A DNA stretch of 64,000 bases from Delftia tsuruhatensis (GTDB taxonomy: Bacteria > Pseudomonadota > Gammaproteobacteria > Burkholderiales > Burkholderiaceae_C), in assembly GCF_903815225.1 (NCBI RefSeq), contig NZ_LR813084.1, forward strand, positions 5,108,001 through 5,172,000. Direction: 5' to 3'. A program made the position numbers and the translations under genes. The notes beneath the pieces were generated by a model. The model was given only the letters and a program-made list of their open reading frames with translations, was not told the DNA's origin and searched no databases. Positions within the stretch are counted from its first letter, which is position 1. Every line of letters starts with the position of its first letter. Below, piece by piece: positions 8,473-17,295 of this stretch.

Positions 8473-10236
8473 ATGCAGGATCCTGCCCCCGAACAGACCC
8501 CGGCCATGGACGAGGCAGCAGCGCGGTCGCTGCGCGATGCCAATGCGCCCTTCGTGCGGCTGTGGCAGGGCTTTCTGACCGGGCGTGTGCTGATCGCCGC
8601 AGCGCTGCTGCTGCTGCAACTGGCCCTTCTGGGAATGCAGCCCGGCAGCAACCCGCTGGTCTGGCTGGTCTGCCTCGGCTACCTGGGGCTGACGCTGCTG
8701 CTGCGCCTGACGGCGCGCGCCCAGCCACCGTCGCCCCGGGCAGGCGTGCACTGGCTGCCCGTGATCGGTGTGGACATCGTGGCCATCAGCCTGCTGCAGA
8801 CGCTGCAGACCGGCCCGCTCAACTATTCGGCGCTGCTGGCCATCCCCATCCTGATCTCGGCCGTGCTGGGTGGCCTGACGCTGGCGCTGGCCACCACCGC
8901 CAGCGTCACGCTGCTGACCCTGGGCTGGGTGGCATGGCAGGATCTGGCCAACCATCTGGACAGCACCCAGGCCTACTACCAGGCCAGCTTTGCATGCGCC
9001 GGCTACTTCGCCGTGGCCTACCTGACGCATGAGCTGGCCCGCCGCGTGCGGCGCGAGCGGCACCTGGCACAGCACAGCAGCCGCAAGGCGCGGACCCAGG
9101 AGCAGGTCAATGCGCTGGTGATCCGCCACCTGGCCGAGGGTGTCCTGGTGGTTGATCCGCAGTTCCGCGTACAGCAGGCCAACCCGGCGGCCCTGCGCCT
9201 GCTGGGACTGGCCGACGGGCACGGCCTGCCCTTCGCCCTGGAGGCACATGCGGGCTGGCAGCGGCTGCAAGACGCCGTGGCACAGAGCTTCGCCCAGAAT
9301 CTGCCGATCTCGGCGGCCGTCCATCTGCAGTCCATCGGCCAGGAGGGCATGACGGGCCTGCACCTGCGCACCTGGCTGACCGAGGTCGCGGCCGTGCCCG
9401 AAGCACAAGACCCCGACGAGCCCGCGCTGCTGCAGCAGCTGTGCGTGGTCTTCCTGCACGACCTGCGCGAGCTGGAGGCGCGGCTGCGCACCGAAAAGCT
9501 GGCATCCATGGGCCGCATGTCCGCCGCCGTGGCCCACGAGATCCGCAACCCGCTGGCCGCCATCACCCAGGCCAACGCCCTGCTCTCGGAGGACCTGGCC
9601 CAGGAGCCGGCCCAGCAGCAGCTGTGCCGCATCGTGGGGCAGAATGCCGAGCGCCTGGCGCGCATCGTCGAGGATGTGCTCAACATCGCCCGGGCCCAGC
9701 AGCACATCGGCGAAACCCATGCCGGCCTGCTCGACCTGGACCAGCACGTGGCCCAGGTCTGCCAGGAATGGCAGGCCCAGGGTCAGCCCGCACGCCTCGT
9801 CCAGCTCCATCTGGACGCCAAGGCGAGAAGCGTGGTCTTCGATCACGAGCACCTGCGCCGCATCCTCGTGAACCTGATGGACAATGCCCAGCGCTACCGC
9901 AGCAGTGCGCAGGACGCACATGCGCTGCAGGTGCTGACCGGCGCGCCGGCAGCAGGCCAGATCTGGCTGCAGGTCTGGAGCGATGGCGCGGCGCTGGAGC
10001 CGACGGTCCAGCGCCATCTGTTCGAGCCTTTCTTCTCCTCGGAGAGCCGCTCCAGCGGCCTGGGCCTGTACATCTGCCGGGAGCTGTGCCAGCGCTACGA
10101 TGCCGGCATCAGCTACCAGCGGCTGTCACGGCCCACGCCGCGCGGCCTCGTCGAAGGCAATGCCTTCAGCATCGTGTTCCGCGCGGCGCCGGCCTCGGCA
10201 CTGCCGGCCTCCCTGTTTGACCAGATTGTGGTGTGA
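8473..10236 (+). CDS. pilS: Sensor histidine kinase PilS
   Basis: A 587-aa membrane sensor kinase, the partner of the PilR regulator of type IV pilus genes. The N-terminal 190 residues hold about six hydrophobic segments, followed by a PAS-like region (VLVVDPQFRVQQANPAALRLLGL). The dimerisation box is AAVAHEIRNPLAAI with the phospho-acceptor His at about residue 355; the ATPase domain shows LVNLMDNAQRY and SSGLGLYICREL. ATG 8473 is chosen because the frame upstream belongs to the PP0621 gene. It overlaps pilR (TGATG). In Pseudomonas, PilS senses the pilin pool in the membrane; the same role is inferred here. Confidence 0.9.
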   Translation: MQDPAPEQTPAMDEAAARSLRDANAPFVRLWQGFLTGRVLIAAALLLLQLALLGMQPGSNPLVWLVCLGYLGLTLLLRLTARAQPPSPRAGVHWLPVIGVDIVAISLLQTLQTGPLNYSALLAIPILISAVLGGLTLALATTASVTLLTLGWVAWQDLANHLDSTQAYYQASFACAGYFAVAYLTHELARRVRRERHLAQHSSRKARTQEQVNALVIRHLAEGVLVVDPQFRVQQANPAALRLLGLADGHGLPFALEAHAGWQRLQDAVAQSFAQNLPISAAVHLQSIGQEGMTGLHLRTWLTEVAAVPEAQDPDEPALLQQLCVVFLHDLRELEARLRTEKLASMGRMSAAVAHEIRNPLAAITQANALLSEDLAQEPAQQQLCRIVGQNAERLARIVEDVLNIARAQQHIGETHAGLLDLDQHVAQVCQEWQAQGQPARLVQLHLDAKARSVVFDHEHLRRILVNLMDNAQRYRSSAQDAHALQVLTGAPAAGQIWLQVWSDGAALEPTVQRHLFEPFFSSESRSSGLGLYICRELCQRYDAGISYQRLSRPTPRGLVEGNAFSIVFRAAPASALPASLFDQIVV

Positions 10237-11753
10237 TGTCCGTGAACTCCCAGCCCGCAGCCGCCTCGATCCTCGTCGTGGACGACGAGCCGGATCTGCG
10301 CACCCTCTATGAACTGACCTTGCTGCGCGAAGGCTACCGCGTGGAGACCGCCGCCAGCGTGGGCGAGGCACGCGAGCAGCTTCAGACCCAGCGCTTCGAC
10401 GTGGTCATCACCGACATGCGCCTGCCCGACGGCATGGGCATGGAGCTGCTGCAGGATCTGCGCCAGCAGCAGCGCCGCGAACGCTGCGTGGTCATGACGG
10501 CCTACGGCTCCGCCGAGAACGCGGTGGAGGCACTGCGATCAGGTGCCTTCGACTACCTGACCAAGCCCGTGGATCTCAAGCAATTCCGCCAGGTCGTGGC
10601 CTCGGCCGCGCAGGGCGTGGGGGGCGTGCCCCCGCCGGGAGCCATGCCGGCGCGCGCTCCCTCCATGGCGCCGGGCGCCGGCCCCGTGCTCAGCGGCAGC
10701 GGCGCGCTGGATGCCATGGTCGGCGACTCGCCGGCCATGCAGGCCGTCAAGCAGCGCATCGCCAAGGTGGCTCGCGGCATGGCACCGGTGCTGGTGCACG
10801 GCGAGTCGGGTACGGGCAAGGAGCTGGTGGCGCGTGCCCTGCACGCCTGCAGCCAGCGCGCCAGCGGGCCCCTCATCGCGGTCAACTGCGGCGCCATTCC
10901 CGAAAACCTCCTGGAAGCCGAGTTCTTCGGCGCGCGCAAGGGCTCCTACACCGGAGCCACCCAGGACCGCGATGGCTACTTCCAGGCGGCGCGCGGCGGC
11001 ACACTGTTCCTCGACGAGATCGGCGACCTTCCCCTTCCCATGCAGGCCAAGCTGCTGCGTGCCATCCAGGAGCGCCGCGTGCGCGCGCTGGGCTCCACGC
11101 AGGAGGAGGCCGCCGATGTGCGCATCGTCAGCGCCACGCACCGCGATCTCGCCGCCGACGTGCAGCAAGGACGCTTTCGCCAGGATCTGTACTACCGCCT
11201 CAACGTCATCGAGGTACTGCTGCCCCCGCTGCGCGAGCGGCGCGAGGATCTCCCGGCCCTGTGCCGCGCGCTGCTGGCGCGGCTGTCCCAGGAATCGGGC
11301 CTGCCCATGCCCGAGATCGATGCCCGCACGCTGGAGCAGATCGCCAGCCTGCCGCTGCCCGGCAATGTGCGCGAACTGGAGAACCTGCTGCACCGCGCCA
11401 TCACGCTGGGCGAGGACGGACCGCTGCGCATAGACCCCGAGATGCAGCTGCCCTGCGGCACGCCGCCAGCTCCGCCGCTGCCGCCACCCGGCGGATCGCA
11501 GGACAGCAACGGGCTCGTAGCGCCACAGCCCGCCGAGGCCGGCCTGCCACGGGATCTGCAGGCCTGGCTGGACGAACGCGAGCGCGGCATCCTCGTGCAG
11601 GCACTGCAGGAAAACGGCTTCAACCGCACGGCCACGGCCGCACGGCTGGGACTGAGCCTGCGCCAGATCCGCTACCGCATAGAGCGCCTGAACATCGCCC
11701 TGCCCGGCGACGCCGGAGCCGAAGCGGACGGAGGCGGCCATGGCGAATCCTGA
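10236..11753 (+). CDS. pilR: Sigma-54-dependent response regulator PilR
   Basis: A 505-aa NtrC-type activator. The receiver domain has the acidic pocket ILVVDDEPD and the phospho-acceptor Asp at residue 60 (VVITDMRLPDG). The AAA+ domain shows GESGTGKELVARALH (Walker A), the sigma-54-contacting loop as GSYTGA rather than the usual GAFTGA, GGTLFLDEIGDLP (Walker B) and the R-finger region. The Fis-type helix-turn-helix is RTATAARLGLSLRQIRYRI at the end. It is expected to activate pilA from a -24/-12 promoter elsewhere. A GTG three bases upstream is also in frame, but the ATG overlapping the pilS stop is preferred. Confidence 0.92.
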   Translation: MSVNSQPAAASILVVDDEPDLRTLYELTLLREGYRVETAASVGEAREQLQTQRFDVVITDMRLPDGMGMELLQDLRQQQRRERCVVMTAYGSAENAVEALRSGAFDYLTKPVDLKQFRQVVASAAQGVGGVPPPGAMPARAPSMAPGAGPVLSGSGALDAMVGDSPAMQAVKQRIAKVARGMAPVLVHGESGTGKELVARALHACSQRASGPLIAVNCGAIPENLLEAEFFGARKGSYTGATQDRDGYFQAARGGTLFLDEIGDLPLPMQAKLLRAIQERRVRALGSTQEEAADVRIVSATHRDLAADVQQGRFRQDLYYRLNVIEVLLPPLRERREDLPALCRALLARLSQESGLPMPEIDARTLEQIASLPLPGNVRELENLLHRAITLGEDGPLRIDPEMQLPCGTPPAPPLPPPGGSQDSNGLVAPQPAEAGLPRDLQAWLDERERGILVQALQENGFNRTATAARLGLSLRQIRYRIERLNIALPGDAGAEADGGGHGES

Positions 11754-12369
11754 GCCACAGGCTCCGCTCCACGCCGCAGGGATCTGGCAAGGAGGCTGGC
11801 TGGCGCAGGCCCGCCACCTGCCTTCACCCAACTTCGGGGAACGTCCCGCGCAGGCGCGGATCGATCTGGTGGTCGTGCACTCCATCAGCCTGCCGCCCGG
11901 CGAGTTCGGCACAGGCGCGGTACAGCAGCTGTTCACGAACCGGCTCGACTGGGACGCACACCCCTACTACCAGGGCATACGCGGGCTGGAGGTGTCGGCG
12001 CATTTCCTCATCACGCGCCAGGGCGAGATATGGCAGTTCGTCGACTGCGACGCACGTGCCTGGCATGCCGGTGCCTCGTGCTGGCGCGGCCGGGACCGCT
12101 GCAACGACGACTCCATCGGCATAGAGTTGGAAGGCCTGGAAGGCCTTCGCTTCGAGCCCGCGCAGTATGCGGCGCTGGACACCCTGTGCGAGGCCATCGC
12201 GCAACGCTATCCGGTGGCCCATCTCGCCGGCCACGAGCACATCGCACCGGGACGCAAGCACGATCCGGGGCCGGGCTTCGACTGGCCTCGACTGCGCCGG
12301 CTGCTGGCCAGCCATGGCCCGACATCGCACTGGCAGCTTCCCCCGGGCACCGACCACGCCCCAACGTAA
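11740..12369 (+). CDS. ampD: 1,6-anhydro-N-acetylmuramyl-L-alanine amidase AmpD
   Basis: A 209-aa cytoplasmic zinc amidase that removes the stem peptide from 1,6-anhydro-MurNAc-peptides during cell-wall recycling. In species with ampR/ampC its loss induces beta-lactamase; neither gene is in this window. Zinc ligands appear as His in DLVVVHSISLPP and the His/Asp of HEHIAPGRKHDPGPGFDW; the family core HFLITRQGEIWQFV and DDSIGIELEG are present. The start overlaps the end of pilR by 14 bp, so it is the last gene of the ypjD-pilSR operon and is followed by a terminator. Confidence 0.93.
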   Translation: MANPEPQAPLHAAGIWQGGWLAQARHLPSPNFGERPAQARIDLVVVHSISLPPGEFGTGAVQQLFTNRLDWDAHPYYQGIRGLEVSAHFLITRQGEIWQFVDCDARAWHAGASCWRGRDRCNDDSIGIELEGLEGLRFEPAQYAALDTLCEAIAQRYPVAHLAGHEHIAPGRKHDPGPGFDWPRLRRLLASHGPTSHWQLPPGTDHAPT

Positions 12370-12387
12370 GCGCACACCCTCTTCACA

Positions 12388-12421
12388 AAGCCTGCCGGGC
12401 AATGCTTCCCGTCAGGCTTTT
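12388..12421 (+). terminator. Terminator after ampD
   Basis: A hairpin with arms AAGCCTG-C-CGGG and CCCG-T-CAGGCTT around an 8-nt loop, followed by a short T run. It lies 18 bases after the ampD stop. Confidence 0.75.
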
Positions 12422-12726
12422 CCACAGGCAGAGCCGAGGCCGGTTGTCAATCCAGGATGGAACCGATGTGGCGTGCAGCCGCATCACGGCGTTGCCGGAA
12501 CTTTTTTTACAAATGCATGCACATGCCCCAGCCCCACTGTCCATGGGGCTTTCAGCGGACCGTGCACCCCGGGGTCAAGGCTGCCGCGGCTTTCGGCGGG
12601 ACAGGGCCCGCAAGCCTCCGTGCTGCCGTCATCTGCTGCTATGGCTTGCGTGTGGCGCACCATTTTGGCGCGGTACAAAAAGCCGGTTTTGCGGTTGTGA
12701 GGACCCCGTGTACATGAGACGGCGAT

Positions 12727-12773
12727 ACACTACAGGTAGTGCTCCAGAGCACGCTGGACACCATATCTAGTGT
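12727..12773 (+). promoter_or_regulatory. Pair of NrdR boxes
   Basis: Two 16-bp sites resemble the NrdR consensus acaCwAtATcTwGtgt: box 1 at 12727-12742 (acactacaggtagtgc) and box 2 at 12758-12773 (acaccatatctagtgt, nearly perfect). Their starts are exactly 31 bp apart, about three helical turns, the spacing typical of NrdR pairs. NrdR represses ribonucleotide reductase operons when dATP/ATP is bound, so this pair is expected to control nrdA and perhaps nrdB. The nrdR gene is not in the window. Confidence 0.88.
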
Positions 12774-12869
12774 TCACAAGTTGTGAACACCCTGTGAAAA
12801 CGGTGTGCACATCCGGCCCCCGAATCCATCTCTCGGCAAGTCTGCCCCCAGTGCAGGCCCGCGTCTGTC

Positions 12870-12878
12870 CTATCCACA
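12870..12878 (+). promoter_or_regulatory. Possible DnaA box in the nrdA leader
   Basis: The nonamer ctatccaca differs at one position from the DnaA box TTATCCACA. DnaA binding upstream of nrdAB is known in E. coli. Here it is a single site 20 bases before the nrdA start, so the match may be chance. Confidence 0.3.
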
Positions 12879-12898
12879 AACACCCGTTGAGGAAACTC

Positions 12899-15820
12899 AT
12901 GCAAGAAGCACTGAATTCTTTGGCTCCCGCTGCGCACGGTGATGCTGCCAATCCTTCCTCCCCCAGCCACCTGTCCGCCCAGGACGGCTACCAGATCATC
13001 CGCCGCAGCGGCGACGTGGTGCCCTTCACTCCGCAGAAGATCGCCATCGCGCTGACCAAGGCCTTCCTGGCCGTGCGCGGCGCCCAGGGCGCGGCCTCGG
13101 CCAGCGTGCGCGAGACCGTGGATGAGCTGACCCAGGCCGTGGTGCGCGCCCTGCTGCGCTCGCGCCCGGGCGGCGGCACCTTCCATATCGAGGACGTGCA
13201 GGACCAGGTCGAACTGGGCCTGATGCGCGGCGGCCACCATGATGTAGCACGTGCCTATGTGCTGTACCGCGAGCGCCGCAACCAGGAGCGCGCCGAGCAG
13301 AAGAAGGCCGCCGAGGCCGCCGCTGCCGCCGCTGCCGCGCCGGCCCCCGTGCTGCATGTGACCGACAACGGCCAGCGCGTGCCGCTGGACCAGGCCCGCC
13401 TGCGCGCCCTGATCGAAGCCTCCTGCAGCAACCTGAACGCCGACATCCAGGCCGCGCCGATCGTGGCCGAGACGCTGCGCAACCTCTATGACGGCGTGCC
13501 GATCGAGGAAGTGTTCAAGGCCTCCATCCTGGCCGCGCGCACGCTGATCGAAAAGGATCCCGACTACACCTATGTCACCGCCCGCCTGCTGCTGCACACC
13601 ATCGTGCGCGAGGTCATGGGCCGCGACGTGCAGCCTGCCGACATCCAGGCCGCCTACGCGGACTACTTTCCCGGCTTCATCCAGAAGGGCGTGGACAACG
13701 AACTGCTCAACCCCGAGCTGCTGAAGTTCGACCTGCCGCGCCTGGGCGCCGCGCTCAAGGCCGAACGCGACCAGCAGTTCGACTACCTGGGCCTGCAGAC
13801 CCTGTACGACCGCTACTTCCTGCACGTGCGCAAGACGCGCATCGAACTGCCCCAGTCCTTCTTCATGCGCGTGGCCATGGGTCTGGCGCTGCAGGAAGAC
13901 GACCGCAATGCGCGTGCCATCGAGTTCTACGAGCTGCTGTCATCCTTCGACTTCATGAGCAGCACGCCCACGCTGTTCAACAGCGGCACGCTGCGTTCGC
14001 AGCTTTCCTCGTGCTACCTGACCACGGTGCCCGACGACCTGGACGGCATCTACGAATCGATCAAGGAAAACGCCCTGCTGTCCAAGTTCGCGGGCGGCCT
14101 GGGCAACGACTGGACGCGCGTGCGCGCCCTGGGCTCGCGCATCAAGGGAACGAACGGCGAGTCGCAGGGCGTGGTGCCCTTCCTCAAGGTGGTCAACGAC
14201 ACGGCAGTGGCCGTGAACCAGGGCGGCAAGCGCAAGGGCGCGGTCTGCACCTACCTGGAGACCTGGCACCTGGACATCGAGGAGTTCCTGGAGCTGCGCA
14301 AGAACACCGGCGATGACCGCCGCCGCACGCACGACATGAACACGGCGAACTGGATTCCCGACCTGTTCATGAAGCGCGTCATGGAAAAGGGCCAGTGGAC
14401 CCTGTTCTCGCCCTCCGACGTCGGCGACCTGCACGACCTGTTCGGCGCCGCCTTCGAGCGCGCCTACACCGCCTACGAGGCCAAGGCCGACAGCGGCGAG
14501 CTGAAGCTGTTCAAGCGCATCCCCGCCGTGGACCTGTGGCGCAAGATGCTGTCCATGCTGTTCGAGACCGGCCACCCCTGGGTCACCTTCAAGGATCCCT
14601 GCAACGTGCGCTCGCCCCAGCAGCACGCCGGCGTGGTGCATTCATCCAATCTGTGCACCGAGATCACGCTGAACACCAGCGACACCGAGACCGCCGTCTG
14701 CAACCTGGGCTCGGTCAACCTGGCACGCCACATTGCCGACGGCGCCATCGACCACGACAAGCTGCGCAAGACCATCAACACGGCCATGCGCATGCTCGAC
14801 AACGTGATCGACATCAACTACTACGCCGTGCAGAAGGCCAGGGATTCCAACCTGCGCCACCGCCCCGTGGGCCTGGGCCTGATGGGTTTCCAGGATGCGC
14901 TCTATGAAATGCGCATCGCCTACGCCAGCGACGCGGCCGTGGAGTTCGCCGACCAGTCGATGGAAGCCATCTGCTACTACGCCTACCAGGCATCGACCGA
15001 GCTGGCCAGGGAACGTGGCCAGTACTCCAGCTACAAGGGCTCGCTGTGGGACCAGGGCATCCTGCCGCTGGACACGCTGAACCTGCTGGAGAAGGCGCGC
15101 GGCGGCTACGTGGAGGTGGACCGCTCGGCCCGCCTGGACTGGGAAGCGCTGCGCGCGAAGATCGCCCGGCACGGCATGCGCAACTCCAACTGCGTGGCCA
15201 TCGCTCCGACGGCAACCATCTCCAACATCGTCGGCGTCGATGCCTCCATCGAGCCGTCGTTCGGCAACCTGTCGGTCAAGTCCAACCTCTCGGGCGAATT
15301 CACCGTCATCAACCAGTACCTGGTGCGTGACCTCAAGCGCCTGGGCCTGTGGGACGACGTGATGGTCATGGACCTCAAGCACTTCGACGGCTCGCTGCGT
15401 CCCATCGACCGCGTGCCACAGGACGTCAAGAACCTCTACGCCACGGCCTTCGAAGTCGAGCCCACCTGGCTGGTCGAGGCCGCCGCACGCCGCCAGAAGT
15501 GGATCGACCAGGCCCAGAGCCTGAACATCTACATGGCCGGAGCATCGGGCAAGAAGCTGGACGACACCTACAAGCTGGCCTGGCTGCGCGGTCTGAAGAC
15601 CACCTACTACCTGCGCACCACCAGCGCCACCAACATCGAGAAGTCCACGGTGCAAAGCCGCGTGCTCAATGCCGTCCCCTCGGCGGCAGCCGCACAGCCC
15701 GCCGCCGTGAGCACCTCCAGTGCCCTGGAAGCCGCTGCCGCCGCCGCGCGCGCCCAGGCCCCGGCGACGGACATCAAGTTCTGCGCCATCGACGATCCCG
15801 GCTGCGAAGCCTGCCAGTAA
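12899..15820 (+). CDS. nrdA: Ribonucleoside-diphosphate reductase class Ia, alpha subunit
   Basis: A 973-aa catalytic subunit that reduces NDPs to dNDPs using a radical passed from NrdB. An N-terminal ATP-cone (RRSGDVVPFTPQKIAIALTK) suggests dATP feedback. The barrel carries the substrate and active-site segments SSCYLTT and SSNLCTEITLNT, and AVCNLGSVNLARH; the C-terminal tail ends CAIDDPGCEACQ with the redox CxxC-type cysteine pair. The ATG at 12899 is preceded by a GAGGA ribosome-binding site; the frame is open further upstream, but that part covers the NrdR boxes and is not coding. A perfect hairpin follows the stop. Confidence 0.97.
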   Translation: MQEALNSLAPAAHGDAANPSSPSHLSAQDGYQIIRRSGDVVPFTPQKIAIALTKAFLAVRGAQGAASASVRETVDELTQAVVRALLRSRPGGGTFHIEDVQDQVELGLMRGGHHDVARAYVLYRERRNQERAEQKKAAEAAAAAAAAPAPVLHVTDNGQRVPLDQARLRALIEASCSNLNADIQAAPIVAETLRNLYDGVPIEEVFKASILAARTLIEKDPDYTYVTARLLLHTIVREVMGRDVQPADIQAAYADYFPGFIQKGVDNELLNPELLKFDLPRLGAALKAERDQQFDYLGLQTLYDRYFLHVRKTRIELPQSFFMRVAMGLALQEDDRNARAIEFYELLSSFDFMSSTPTLFNSGTLRSQLSSCYLTTVPDDLDGIYESIKENALLSKFAGGLGNDWTRVRALGSRIKGTNGESQGVVPFLKVVNDTAVAVNQGGKRKGAVCTYLETWHLDIEEFLELRKNTGDDRRRTHDMNTANWIPDLFMKRVMEKGQWTLFSPSDVGDLHDLFGAAFERAYTAYEAKADSGELKLFKRIPAVDLWRKMLSMLFETGHPWVTFKDPCNVRSPQQHAGVVHSSNLCTEITLNTSDTETAVCNLGSVNLARHIADGAIDHDKLRKTINTAMRMLDNVIDINYYAVQKARDSNLRHRPVGLGLMGFQDALYEMRIAYASDAAVEFADQSMEAICYYAYQASTELARERGQYSSYKGSLWDQGILPLDTLNLLEKARGGYVEVDRSARLDWEALRAKIARHGMRNSNCVAIAPTATISNIVGVDASIEPSFGNLSVKSNLSGEFTVINQYLVRDLKRLGLWDDVMVMDLKHFDGSLRPIDRVPQDVKNLYATAFEVEPTWLVEAAARRQKWIDQAQSLNIYMAGASGKKLDDTYKLAWLRGLKTTYYLRTTSATNIEKSTVQSRVLNAVPSAAAAQPAAVSTSSALEAAAAAARAQAPATDIKFCAIDDPGCEACQ

Positions 15821-15830
15821 GCCAGGCCAC

Positions 15831-15855
15831 GCAAAGCCCCGCATCGGGGCTTTGC
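15831..15855 (+). terminator. Perfect hairpin between nrdA and nrdB
   Basis: A 10-bp perfect stem (GCAAAGCCCC / GGGGCTTTGC) with a 5-nt loop, 10 bases after the nrdA stop. There is no T run after it, so it may slow or partly end transcription or protect the nrdA message, rather than being a full terminator. A TACATT hexamer at 15937-15942 could be the -10 of a separate nrdB promoter. Confidence 0.5.
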
Positions 15856-16020
15856 GCCGCCCGCCAGCCAGCGCTGTGCGCGGTATCGCCGCCACGGACC
15901 TTGGGCCCGCTCAACACGCAAGGCCACCCATGGTCCTACATTGACCGGGGCGAAAAGAGAGAGATCTTTCGCACCGAATGAACTGAACATATGCCCCAGG
16001 GCATGCCGGAGAACCATGCA

Positions 16021-17118
16021 ATGCTGACCTTTGACGACGACGCCACCCTCTCGAACACGCCGGCAGGCGCCGGAGCGGCAACCGCGTCCTCCAGCACACA
16101 CCAGCGCGTCAACGCCGCCGACAAGCGCATCATCAACGCCAAGACCGACGTCAACCAGCTGGTGCCGTTCAAGTACAAGTGGGCCTGGGAAAAGTACCTG
16201 GCCACCTGCGCCAACCACTGGATGCCGCAGGAAGTGAACATGAACCGCGACATCGCACTGTGGAAGGACCCCAACGGGCTGACCGAGGACGAGCGCCGCA
16301 TCGTCAAGCGCAACCTGGGCTTCTTCGTGACGGCCGACTCGCTGGCGGCCAACAACATCGTGCTGGGCACCTACCGCCACATCACGGCACCCGAATGCCG
16401 CCAGTTCCTGCTGCGCCAGGCTTTCGAGGAGGCCATCCACACCCATGCCTACCAGTACATCGTGGAGTCGCTGGGACTCGATGAAGGCGAGATCTTCAAC
16501 GCCTACAACGAGGTCAAGTCCATCCGCGACAAGGACGAGTTCCTGATCCCCTTCATCGAAGCGATCATGGACCCCGACTTCAAGACCGGCACGCCCGAGA
16601 CCGACCAGACCCTGCTCAAGTCGCTGATCGTCTTTGCCTGCCTGATGGAAGGCCTGTTCTTCTACGTGGGCTTCACGCAGATCCTCGCGCTGGGCCGCCA
16701 GAACAAGATGACGGGTGCCGCCGAGCAGTACCAGTACATCCTGCGCGACGAGTCCATGCACTGCAACTTCGGCATCGACCTGATCAACCAGCTCAAGCTC
16801 GAGAATCCGCACCTGTGGACGGCCGAGTTCAAGGAAGAAATCACGGCGCTGTTCGTGAAGGCCGTGGAGCTGGAGTACCGCTACGCGGAGGACACCATGC
16901 CGCGCGGCGTACTCGGCATGAACGCATCGATGTTCAAGGGCTACCTGCGCTACATCGCCAACCGTCGCGCCACGCAGATCGGCCTGGAGGCACTGTTCCC
17001 CAACGAGGAAAATCCCTTCCCCTGGATGAGCGAGATGATCGATCTGAAGAAGGAACGTAACTTCTTTGAGACACGCGTCATCGAGTATCAAACCGGAGGC
17101 GCACTTTCCTGGGATTAA
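16021..17118 (+). CDS. nrdB: Ribonucleoside-diphosphate reductase class Ia, beta subunit
   Basis: A 365-aa radical-generating subunit. Di-iron ligands and the radical Tyr can be placed: Asp in VTADSLAANN, Glu-x-x-His in FEEAIHTHAYQYI with Tyr four residues after the His, Glu in MEGLFFYVGF, and Glu-x-x-His in RDESMHCNF. The tyrosyl-radical type is thus kept, unlike the Phe-containing class Ic. The C-terminus YQTGGALSWD is the NrdA-docking tail. ATG 16021 is chosen for its GGAGA site 8 nt upstream; an in-frame ATG at 15991 would add ten unconserved residues. About 200 bp separate it from nrdA. Confidence 0.96.
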   Translation: MLTFDDDATLSNTPAGAGAATASSSTHQRVNAADKRIINAKTDVNQLVPFKYKWAWEKYLATCANHWMPQEVNMNRDIALWKDPNGLTEDERRIVKRNLGFFVTADSLAANNIVLGTYRHITAPECRQFLLRQAFEEAIHTHAYQYIVESLGLDEGEIFNAYNEVKSIRDKDEFLIPFIEAIMDPDFKTGTPETDQTLLKSLIVFACLMEGLFFYVGFTQILALGRQNKMTGAAEQYQYILRDESMHCNFGIDLINQLKLENPHLWTAEFKEEITALFVKAVELEYRYAEDTMPRGVLGMNASMFKGYLRYIANRRATQIGLEALFPNEENPFPWMSEMIDLKKERNFFETRVIEYQTGGALSWD

Positions 17119-17295
17119 TCGCTTCTCTGCAGGCACAATGCAATCCATGACGCGCTTCACGCTTTTGCAACACCGATGGTGTTGCGGCGTGGGGCGTCTC
17201 CGTGTTCATTGCGATGCGTCACTCCACATCGCTTTGAATCGCTTCGGAGCCCCGTACCCCGAAGTGTTTTGTGCAAATCAACGAAGGAGAAGATG

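Larger units (their letters stand above)
12422..12898 (+). other. Regulatory region upstream of nrdA
   Basis: This 477-bp gap holds no convincing gene. Several short frames are open, but none has family-like residues. It is less GC-rich than its surroundings and has A/T runs (for example around 12505). The two NrdR boxes and a DnaA-like site (separate entries) lie in its last 175 bp, and the nrdA 5' untranslated leader is probably more than 100 nt long. A -10-like TACATG at 12711-12716 with a weak TTTGCG about 16 bp upstream would place the NrdR boxes over and just after the transcription start. Confidence 0.55.

Noticed and set aside
12417..12428. A second DnaA-like word (ttttccaca) after ampD
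   Set aside because: One mismatch to the consensus, isolated, and overlapping the terminator.
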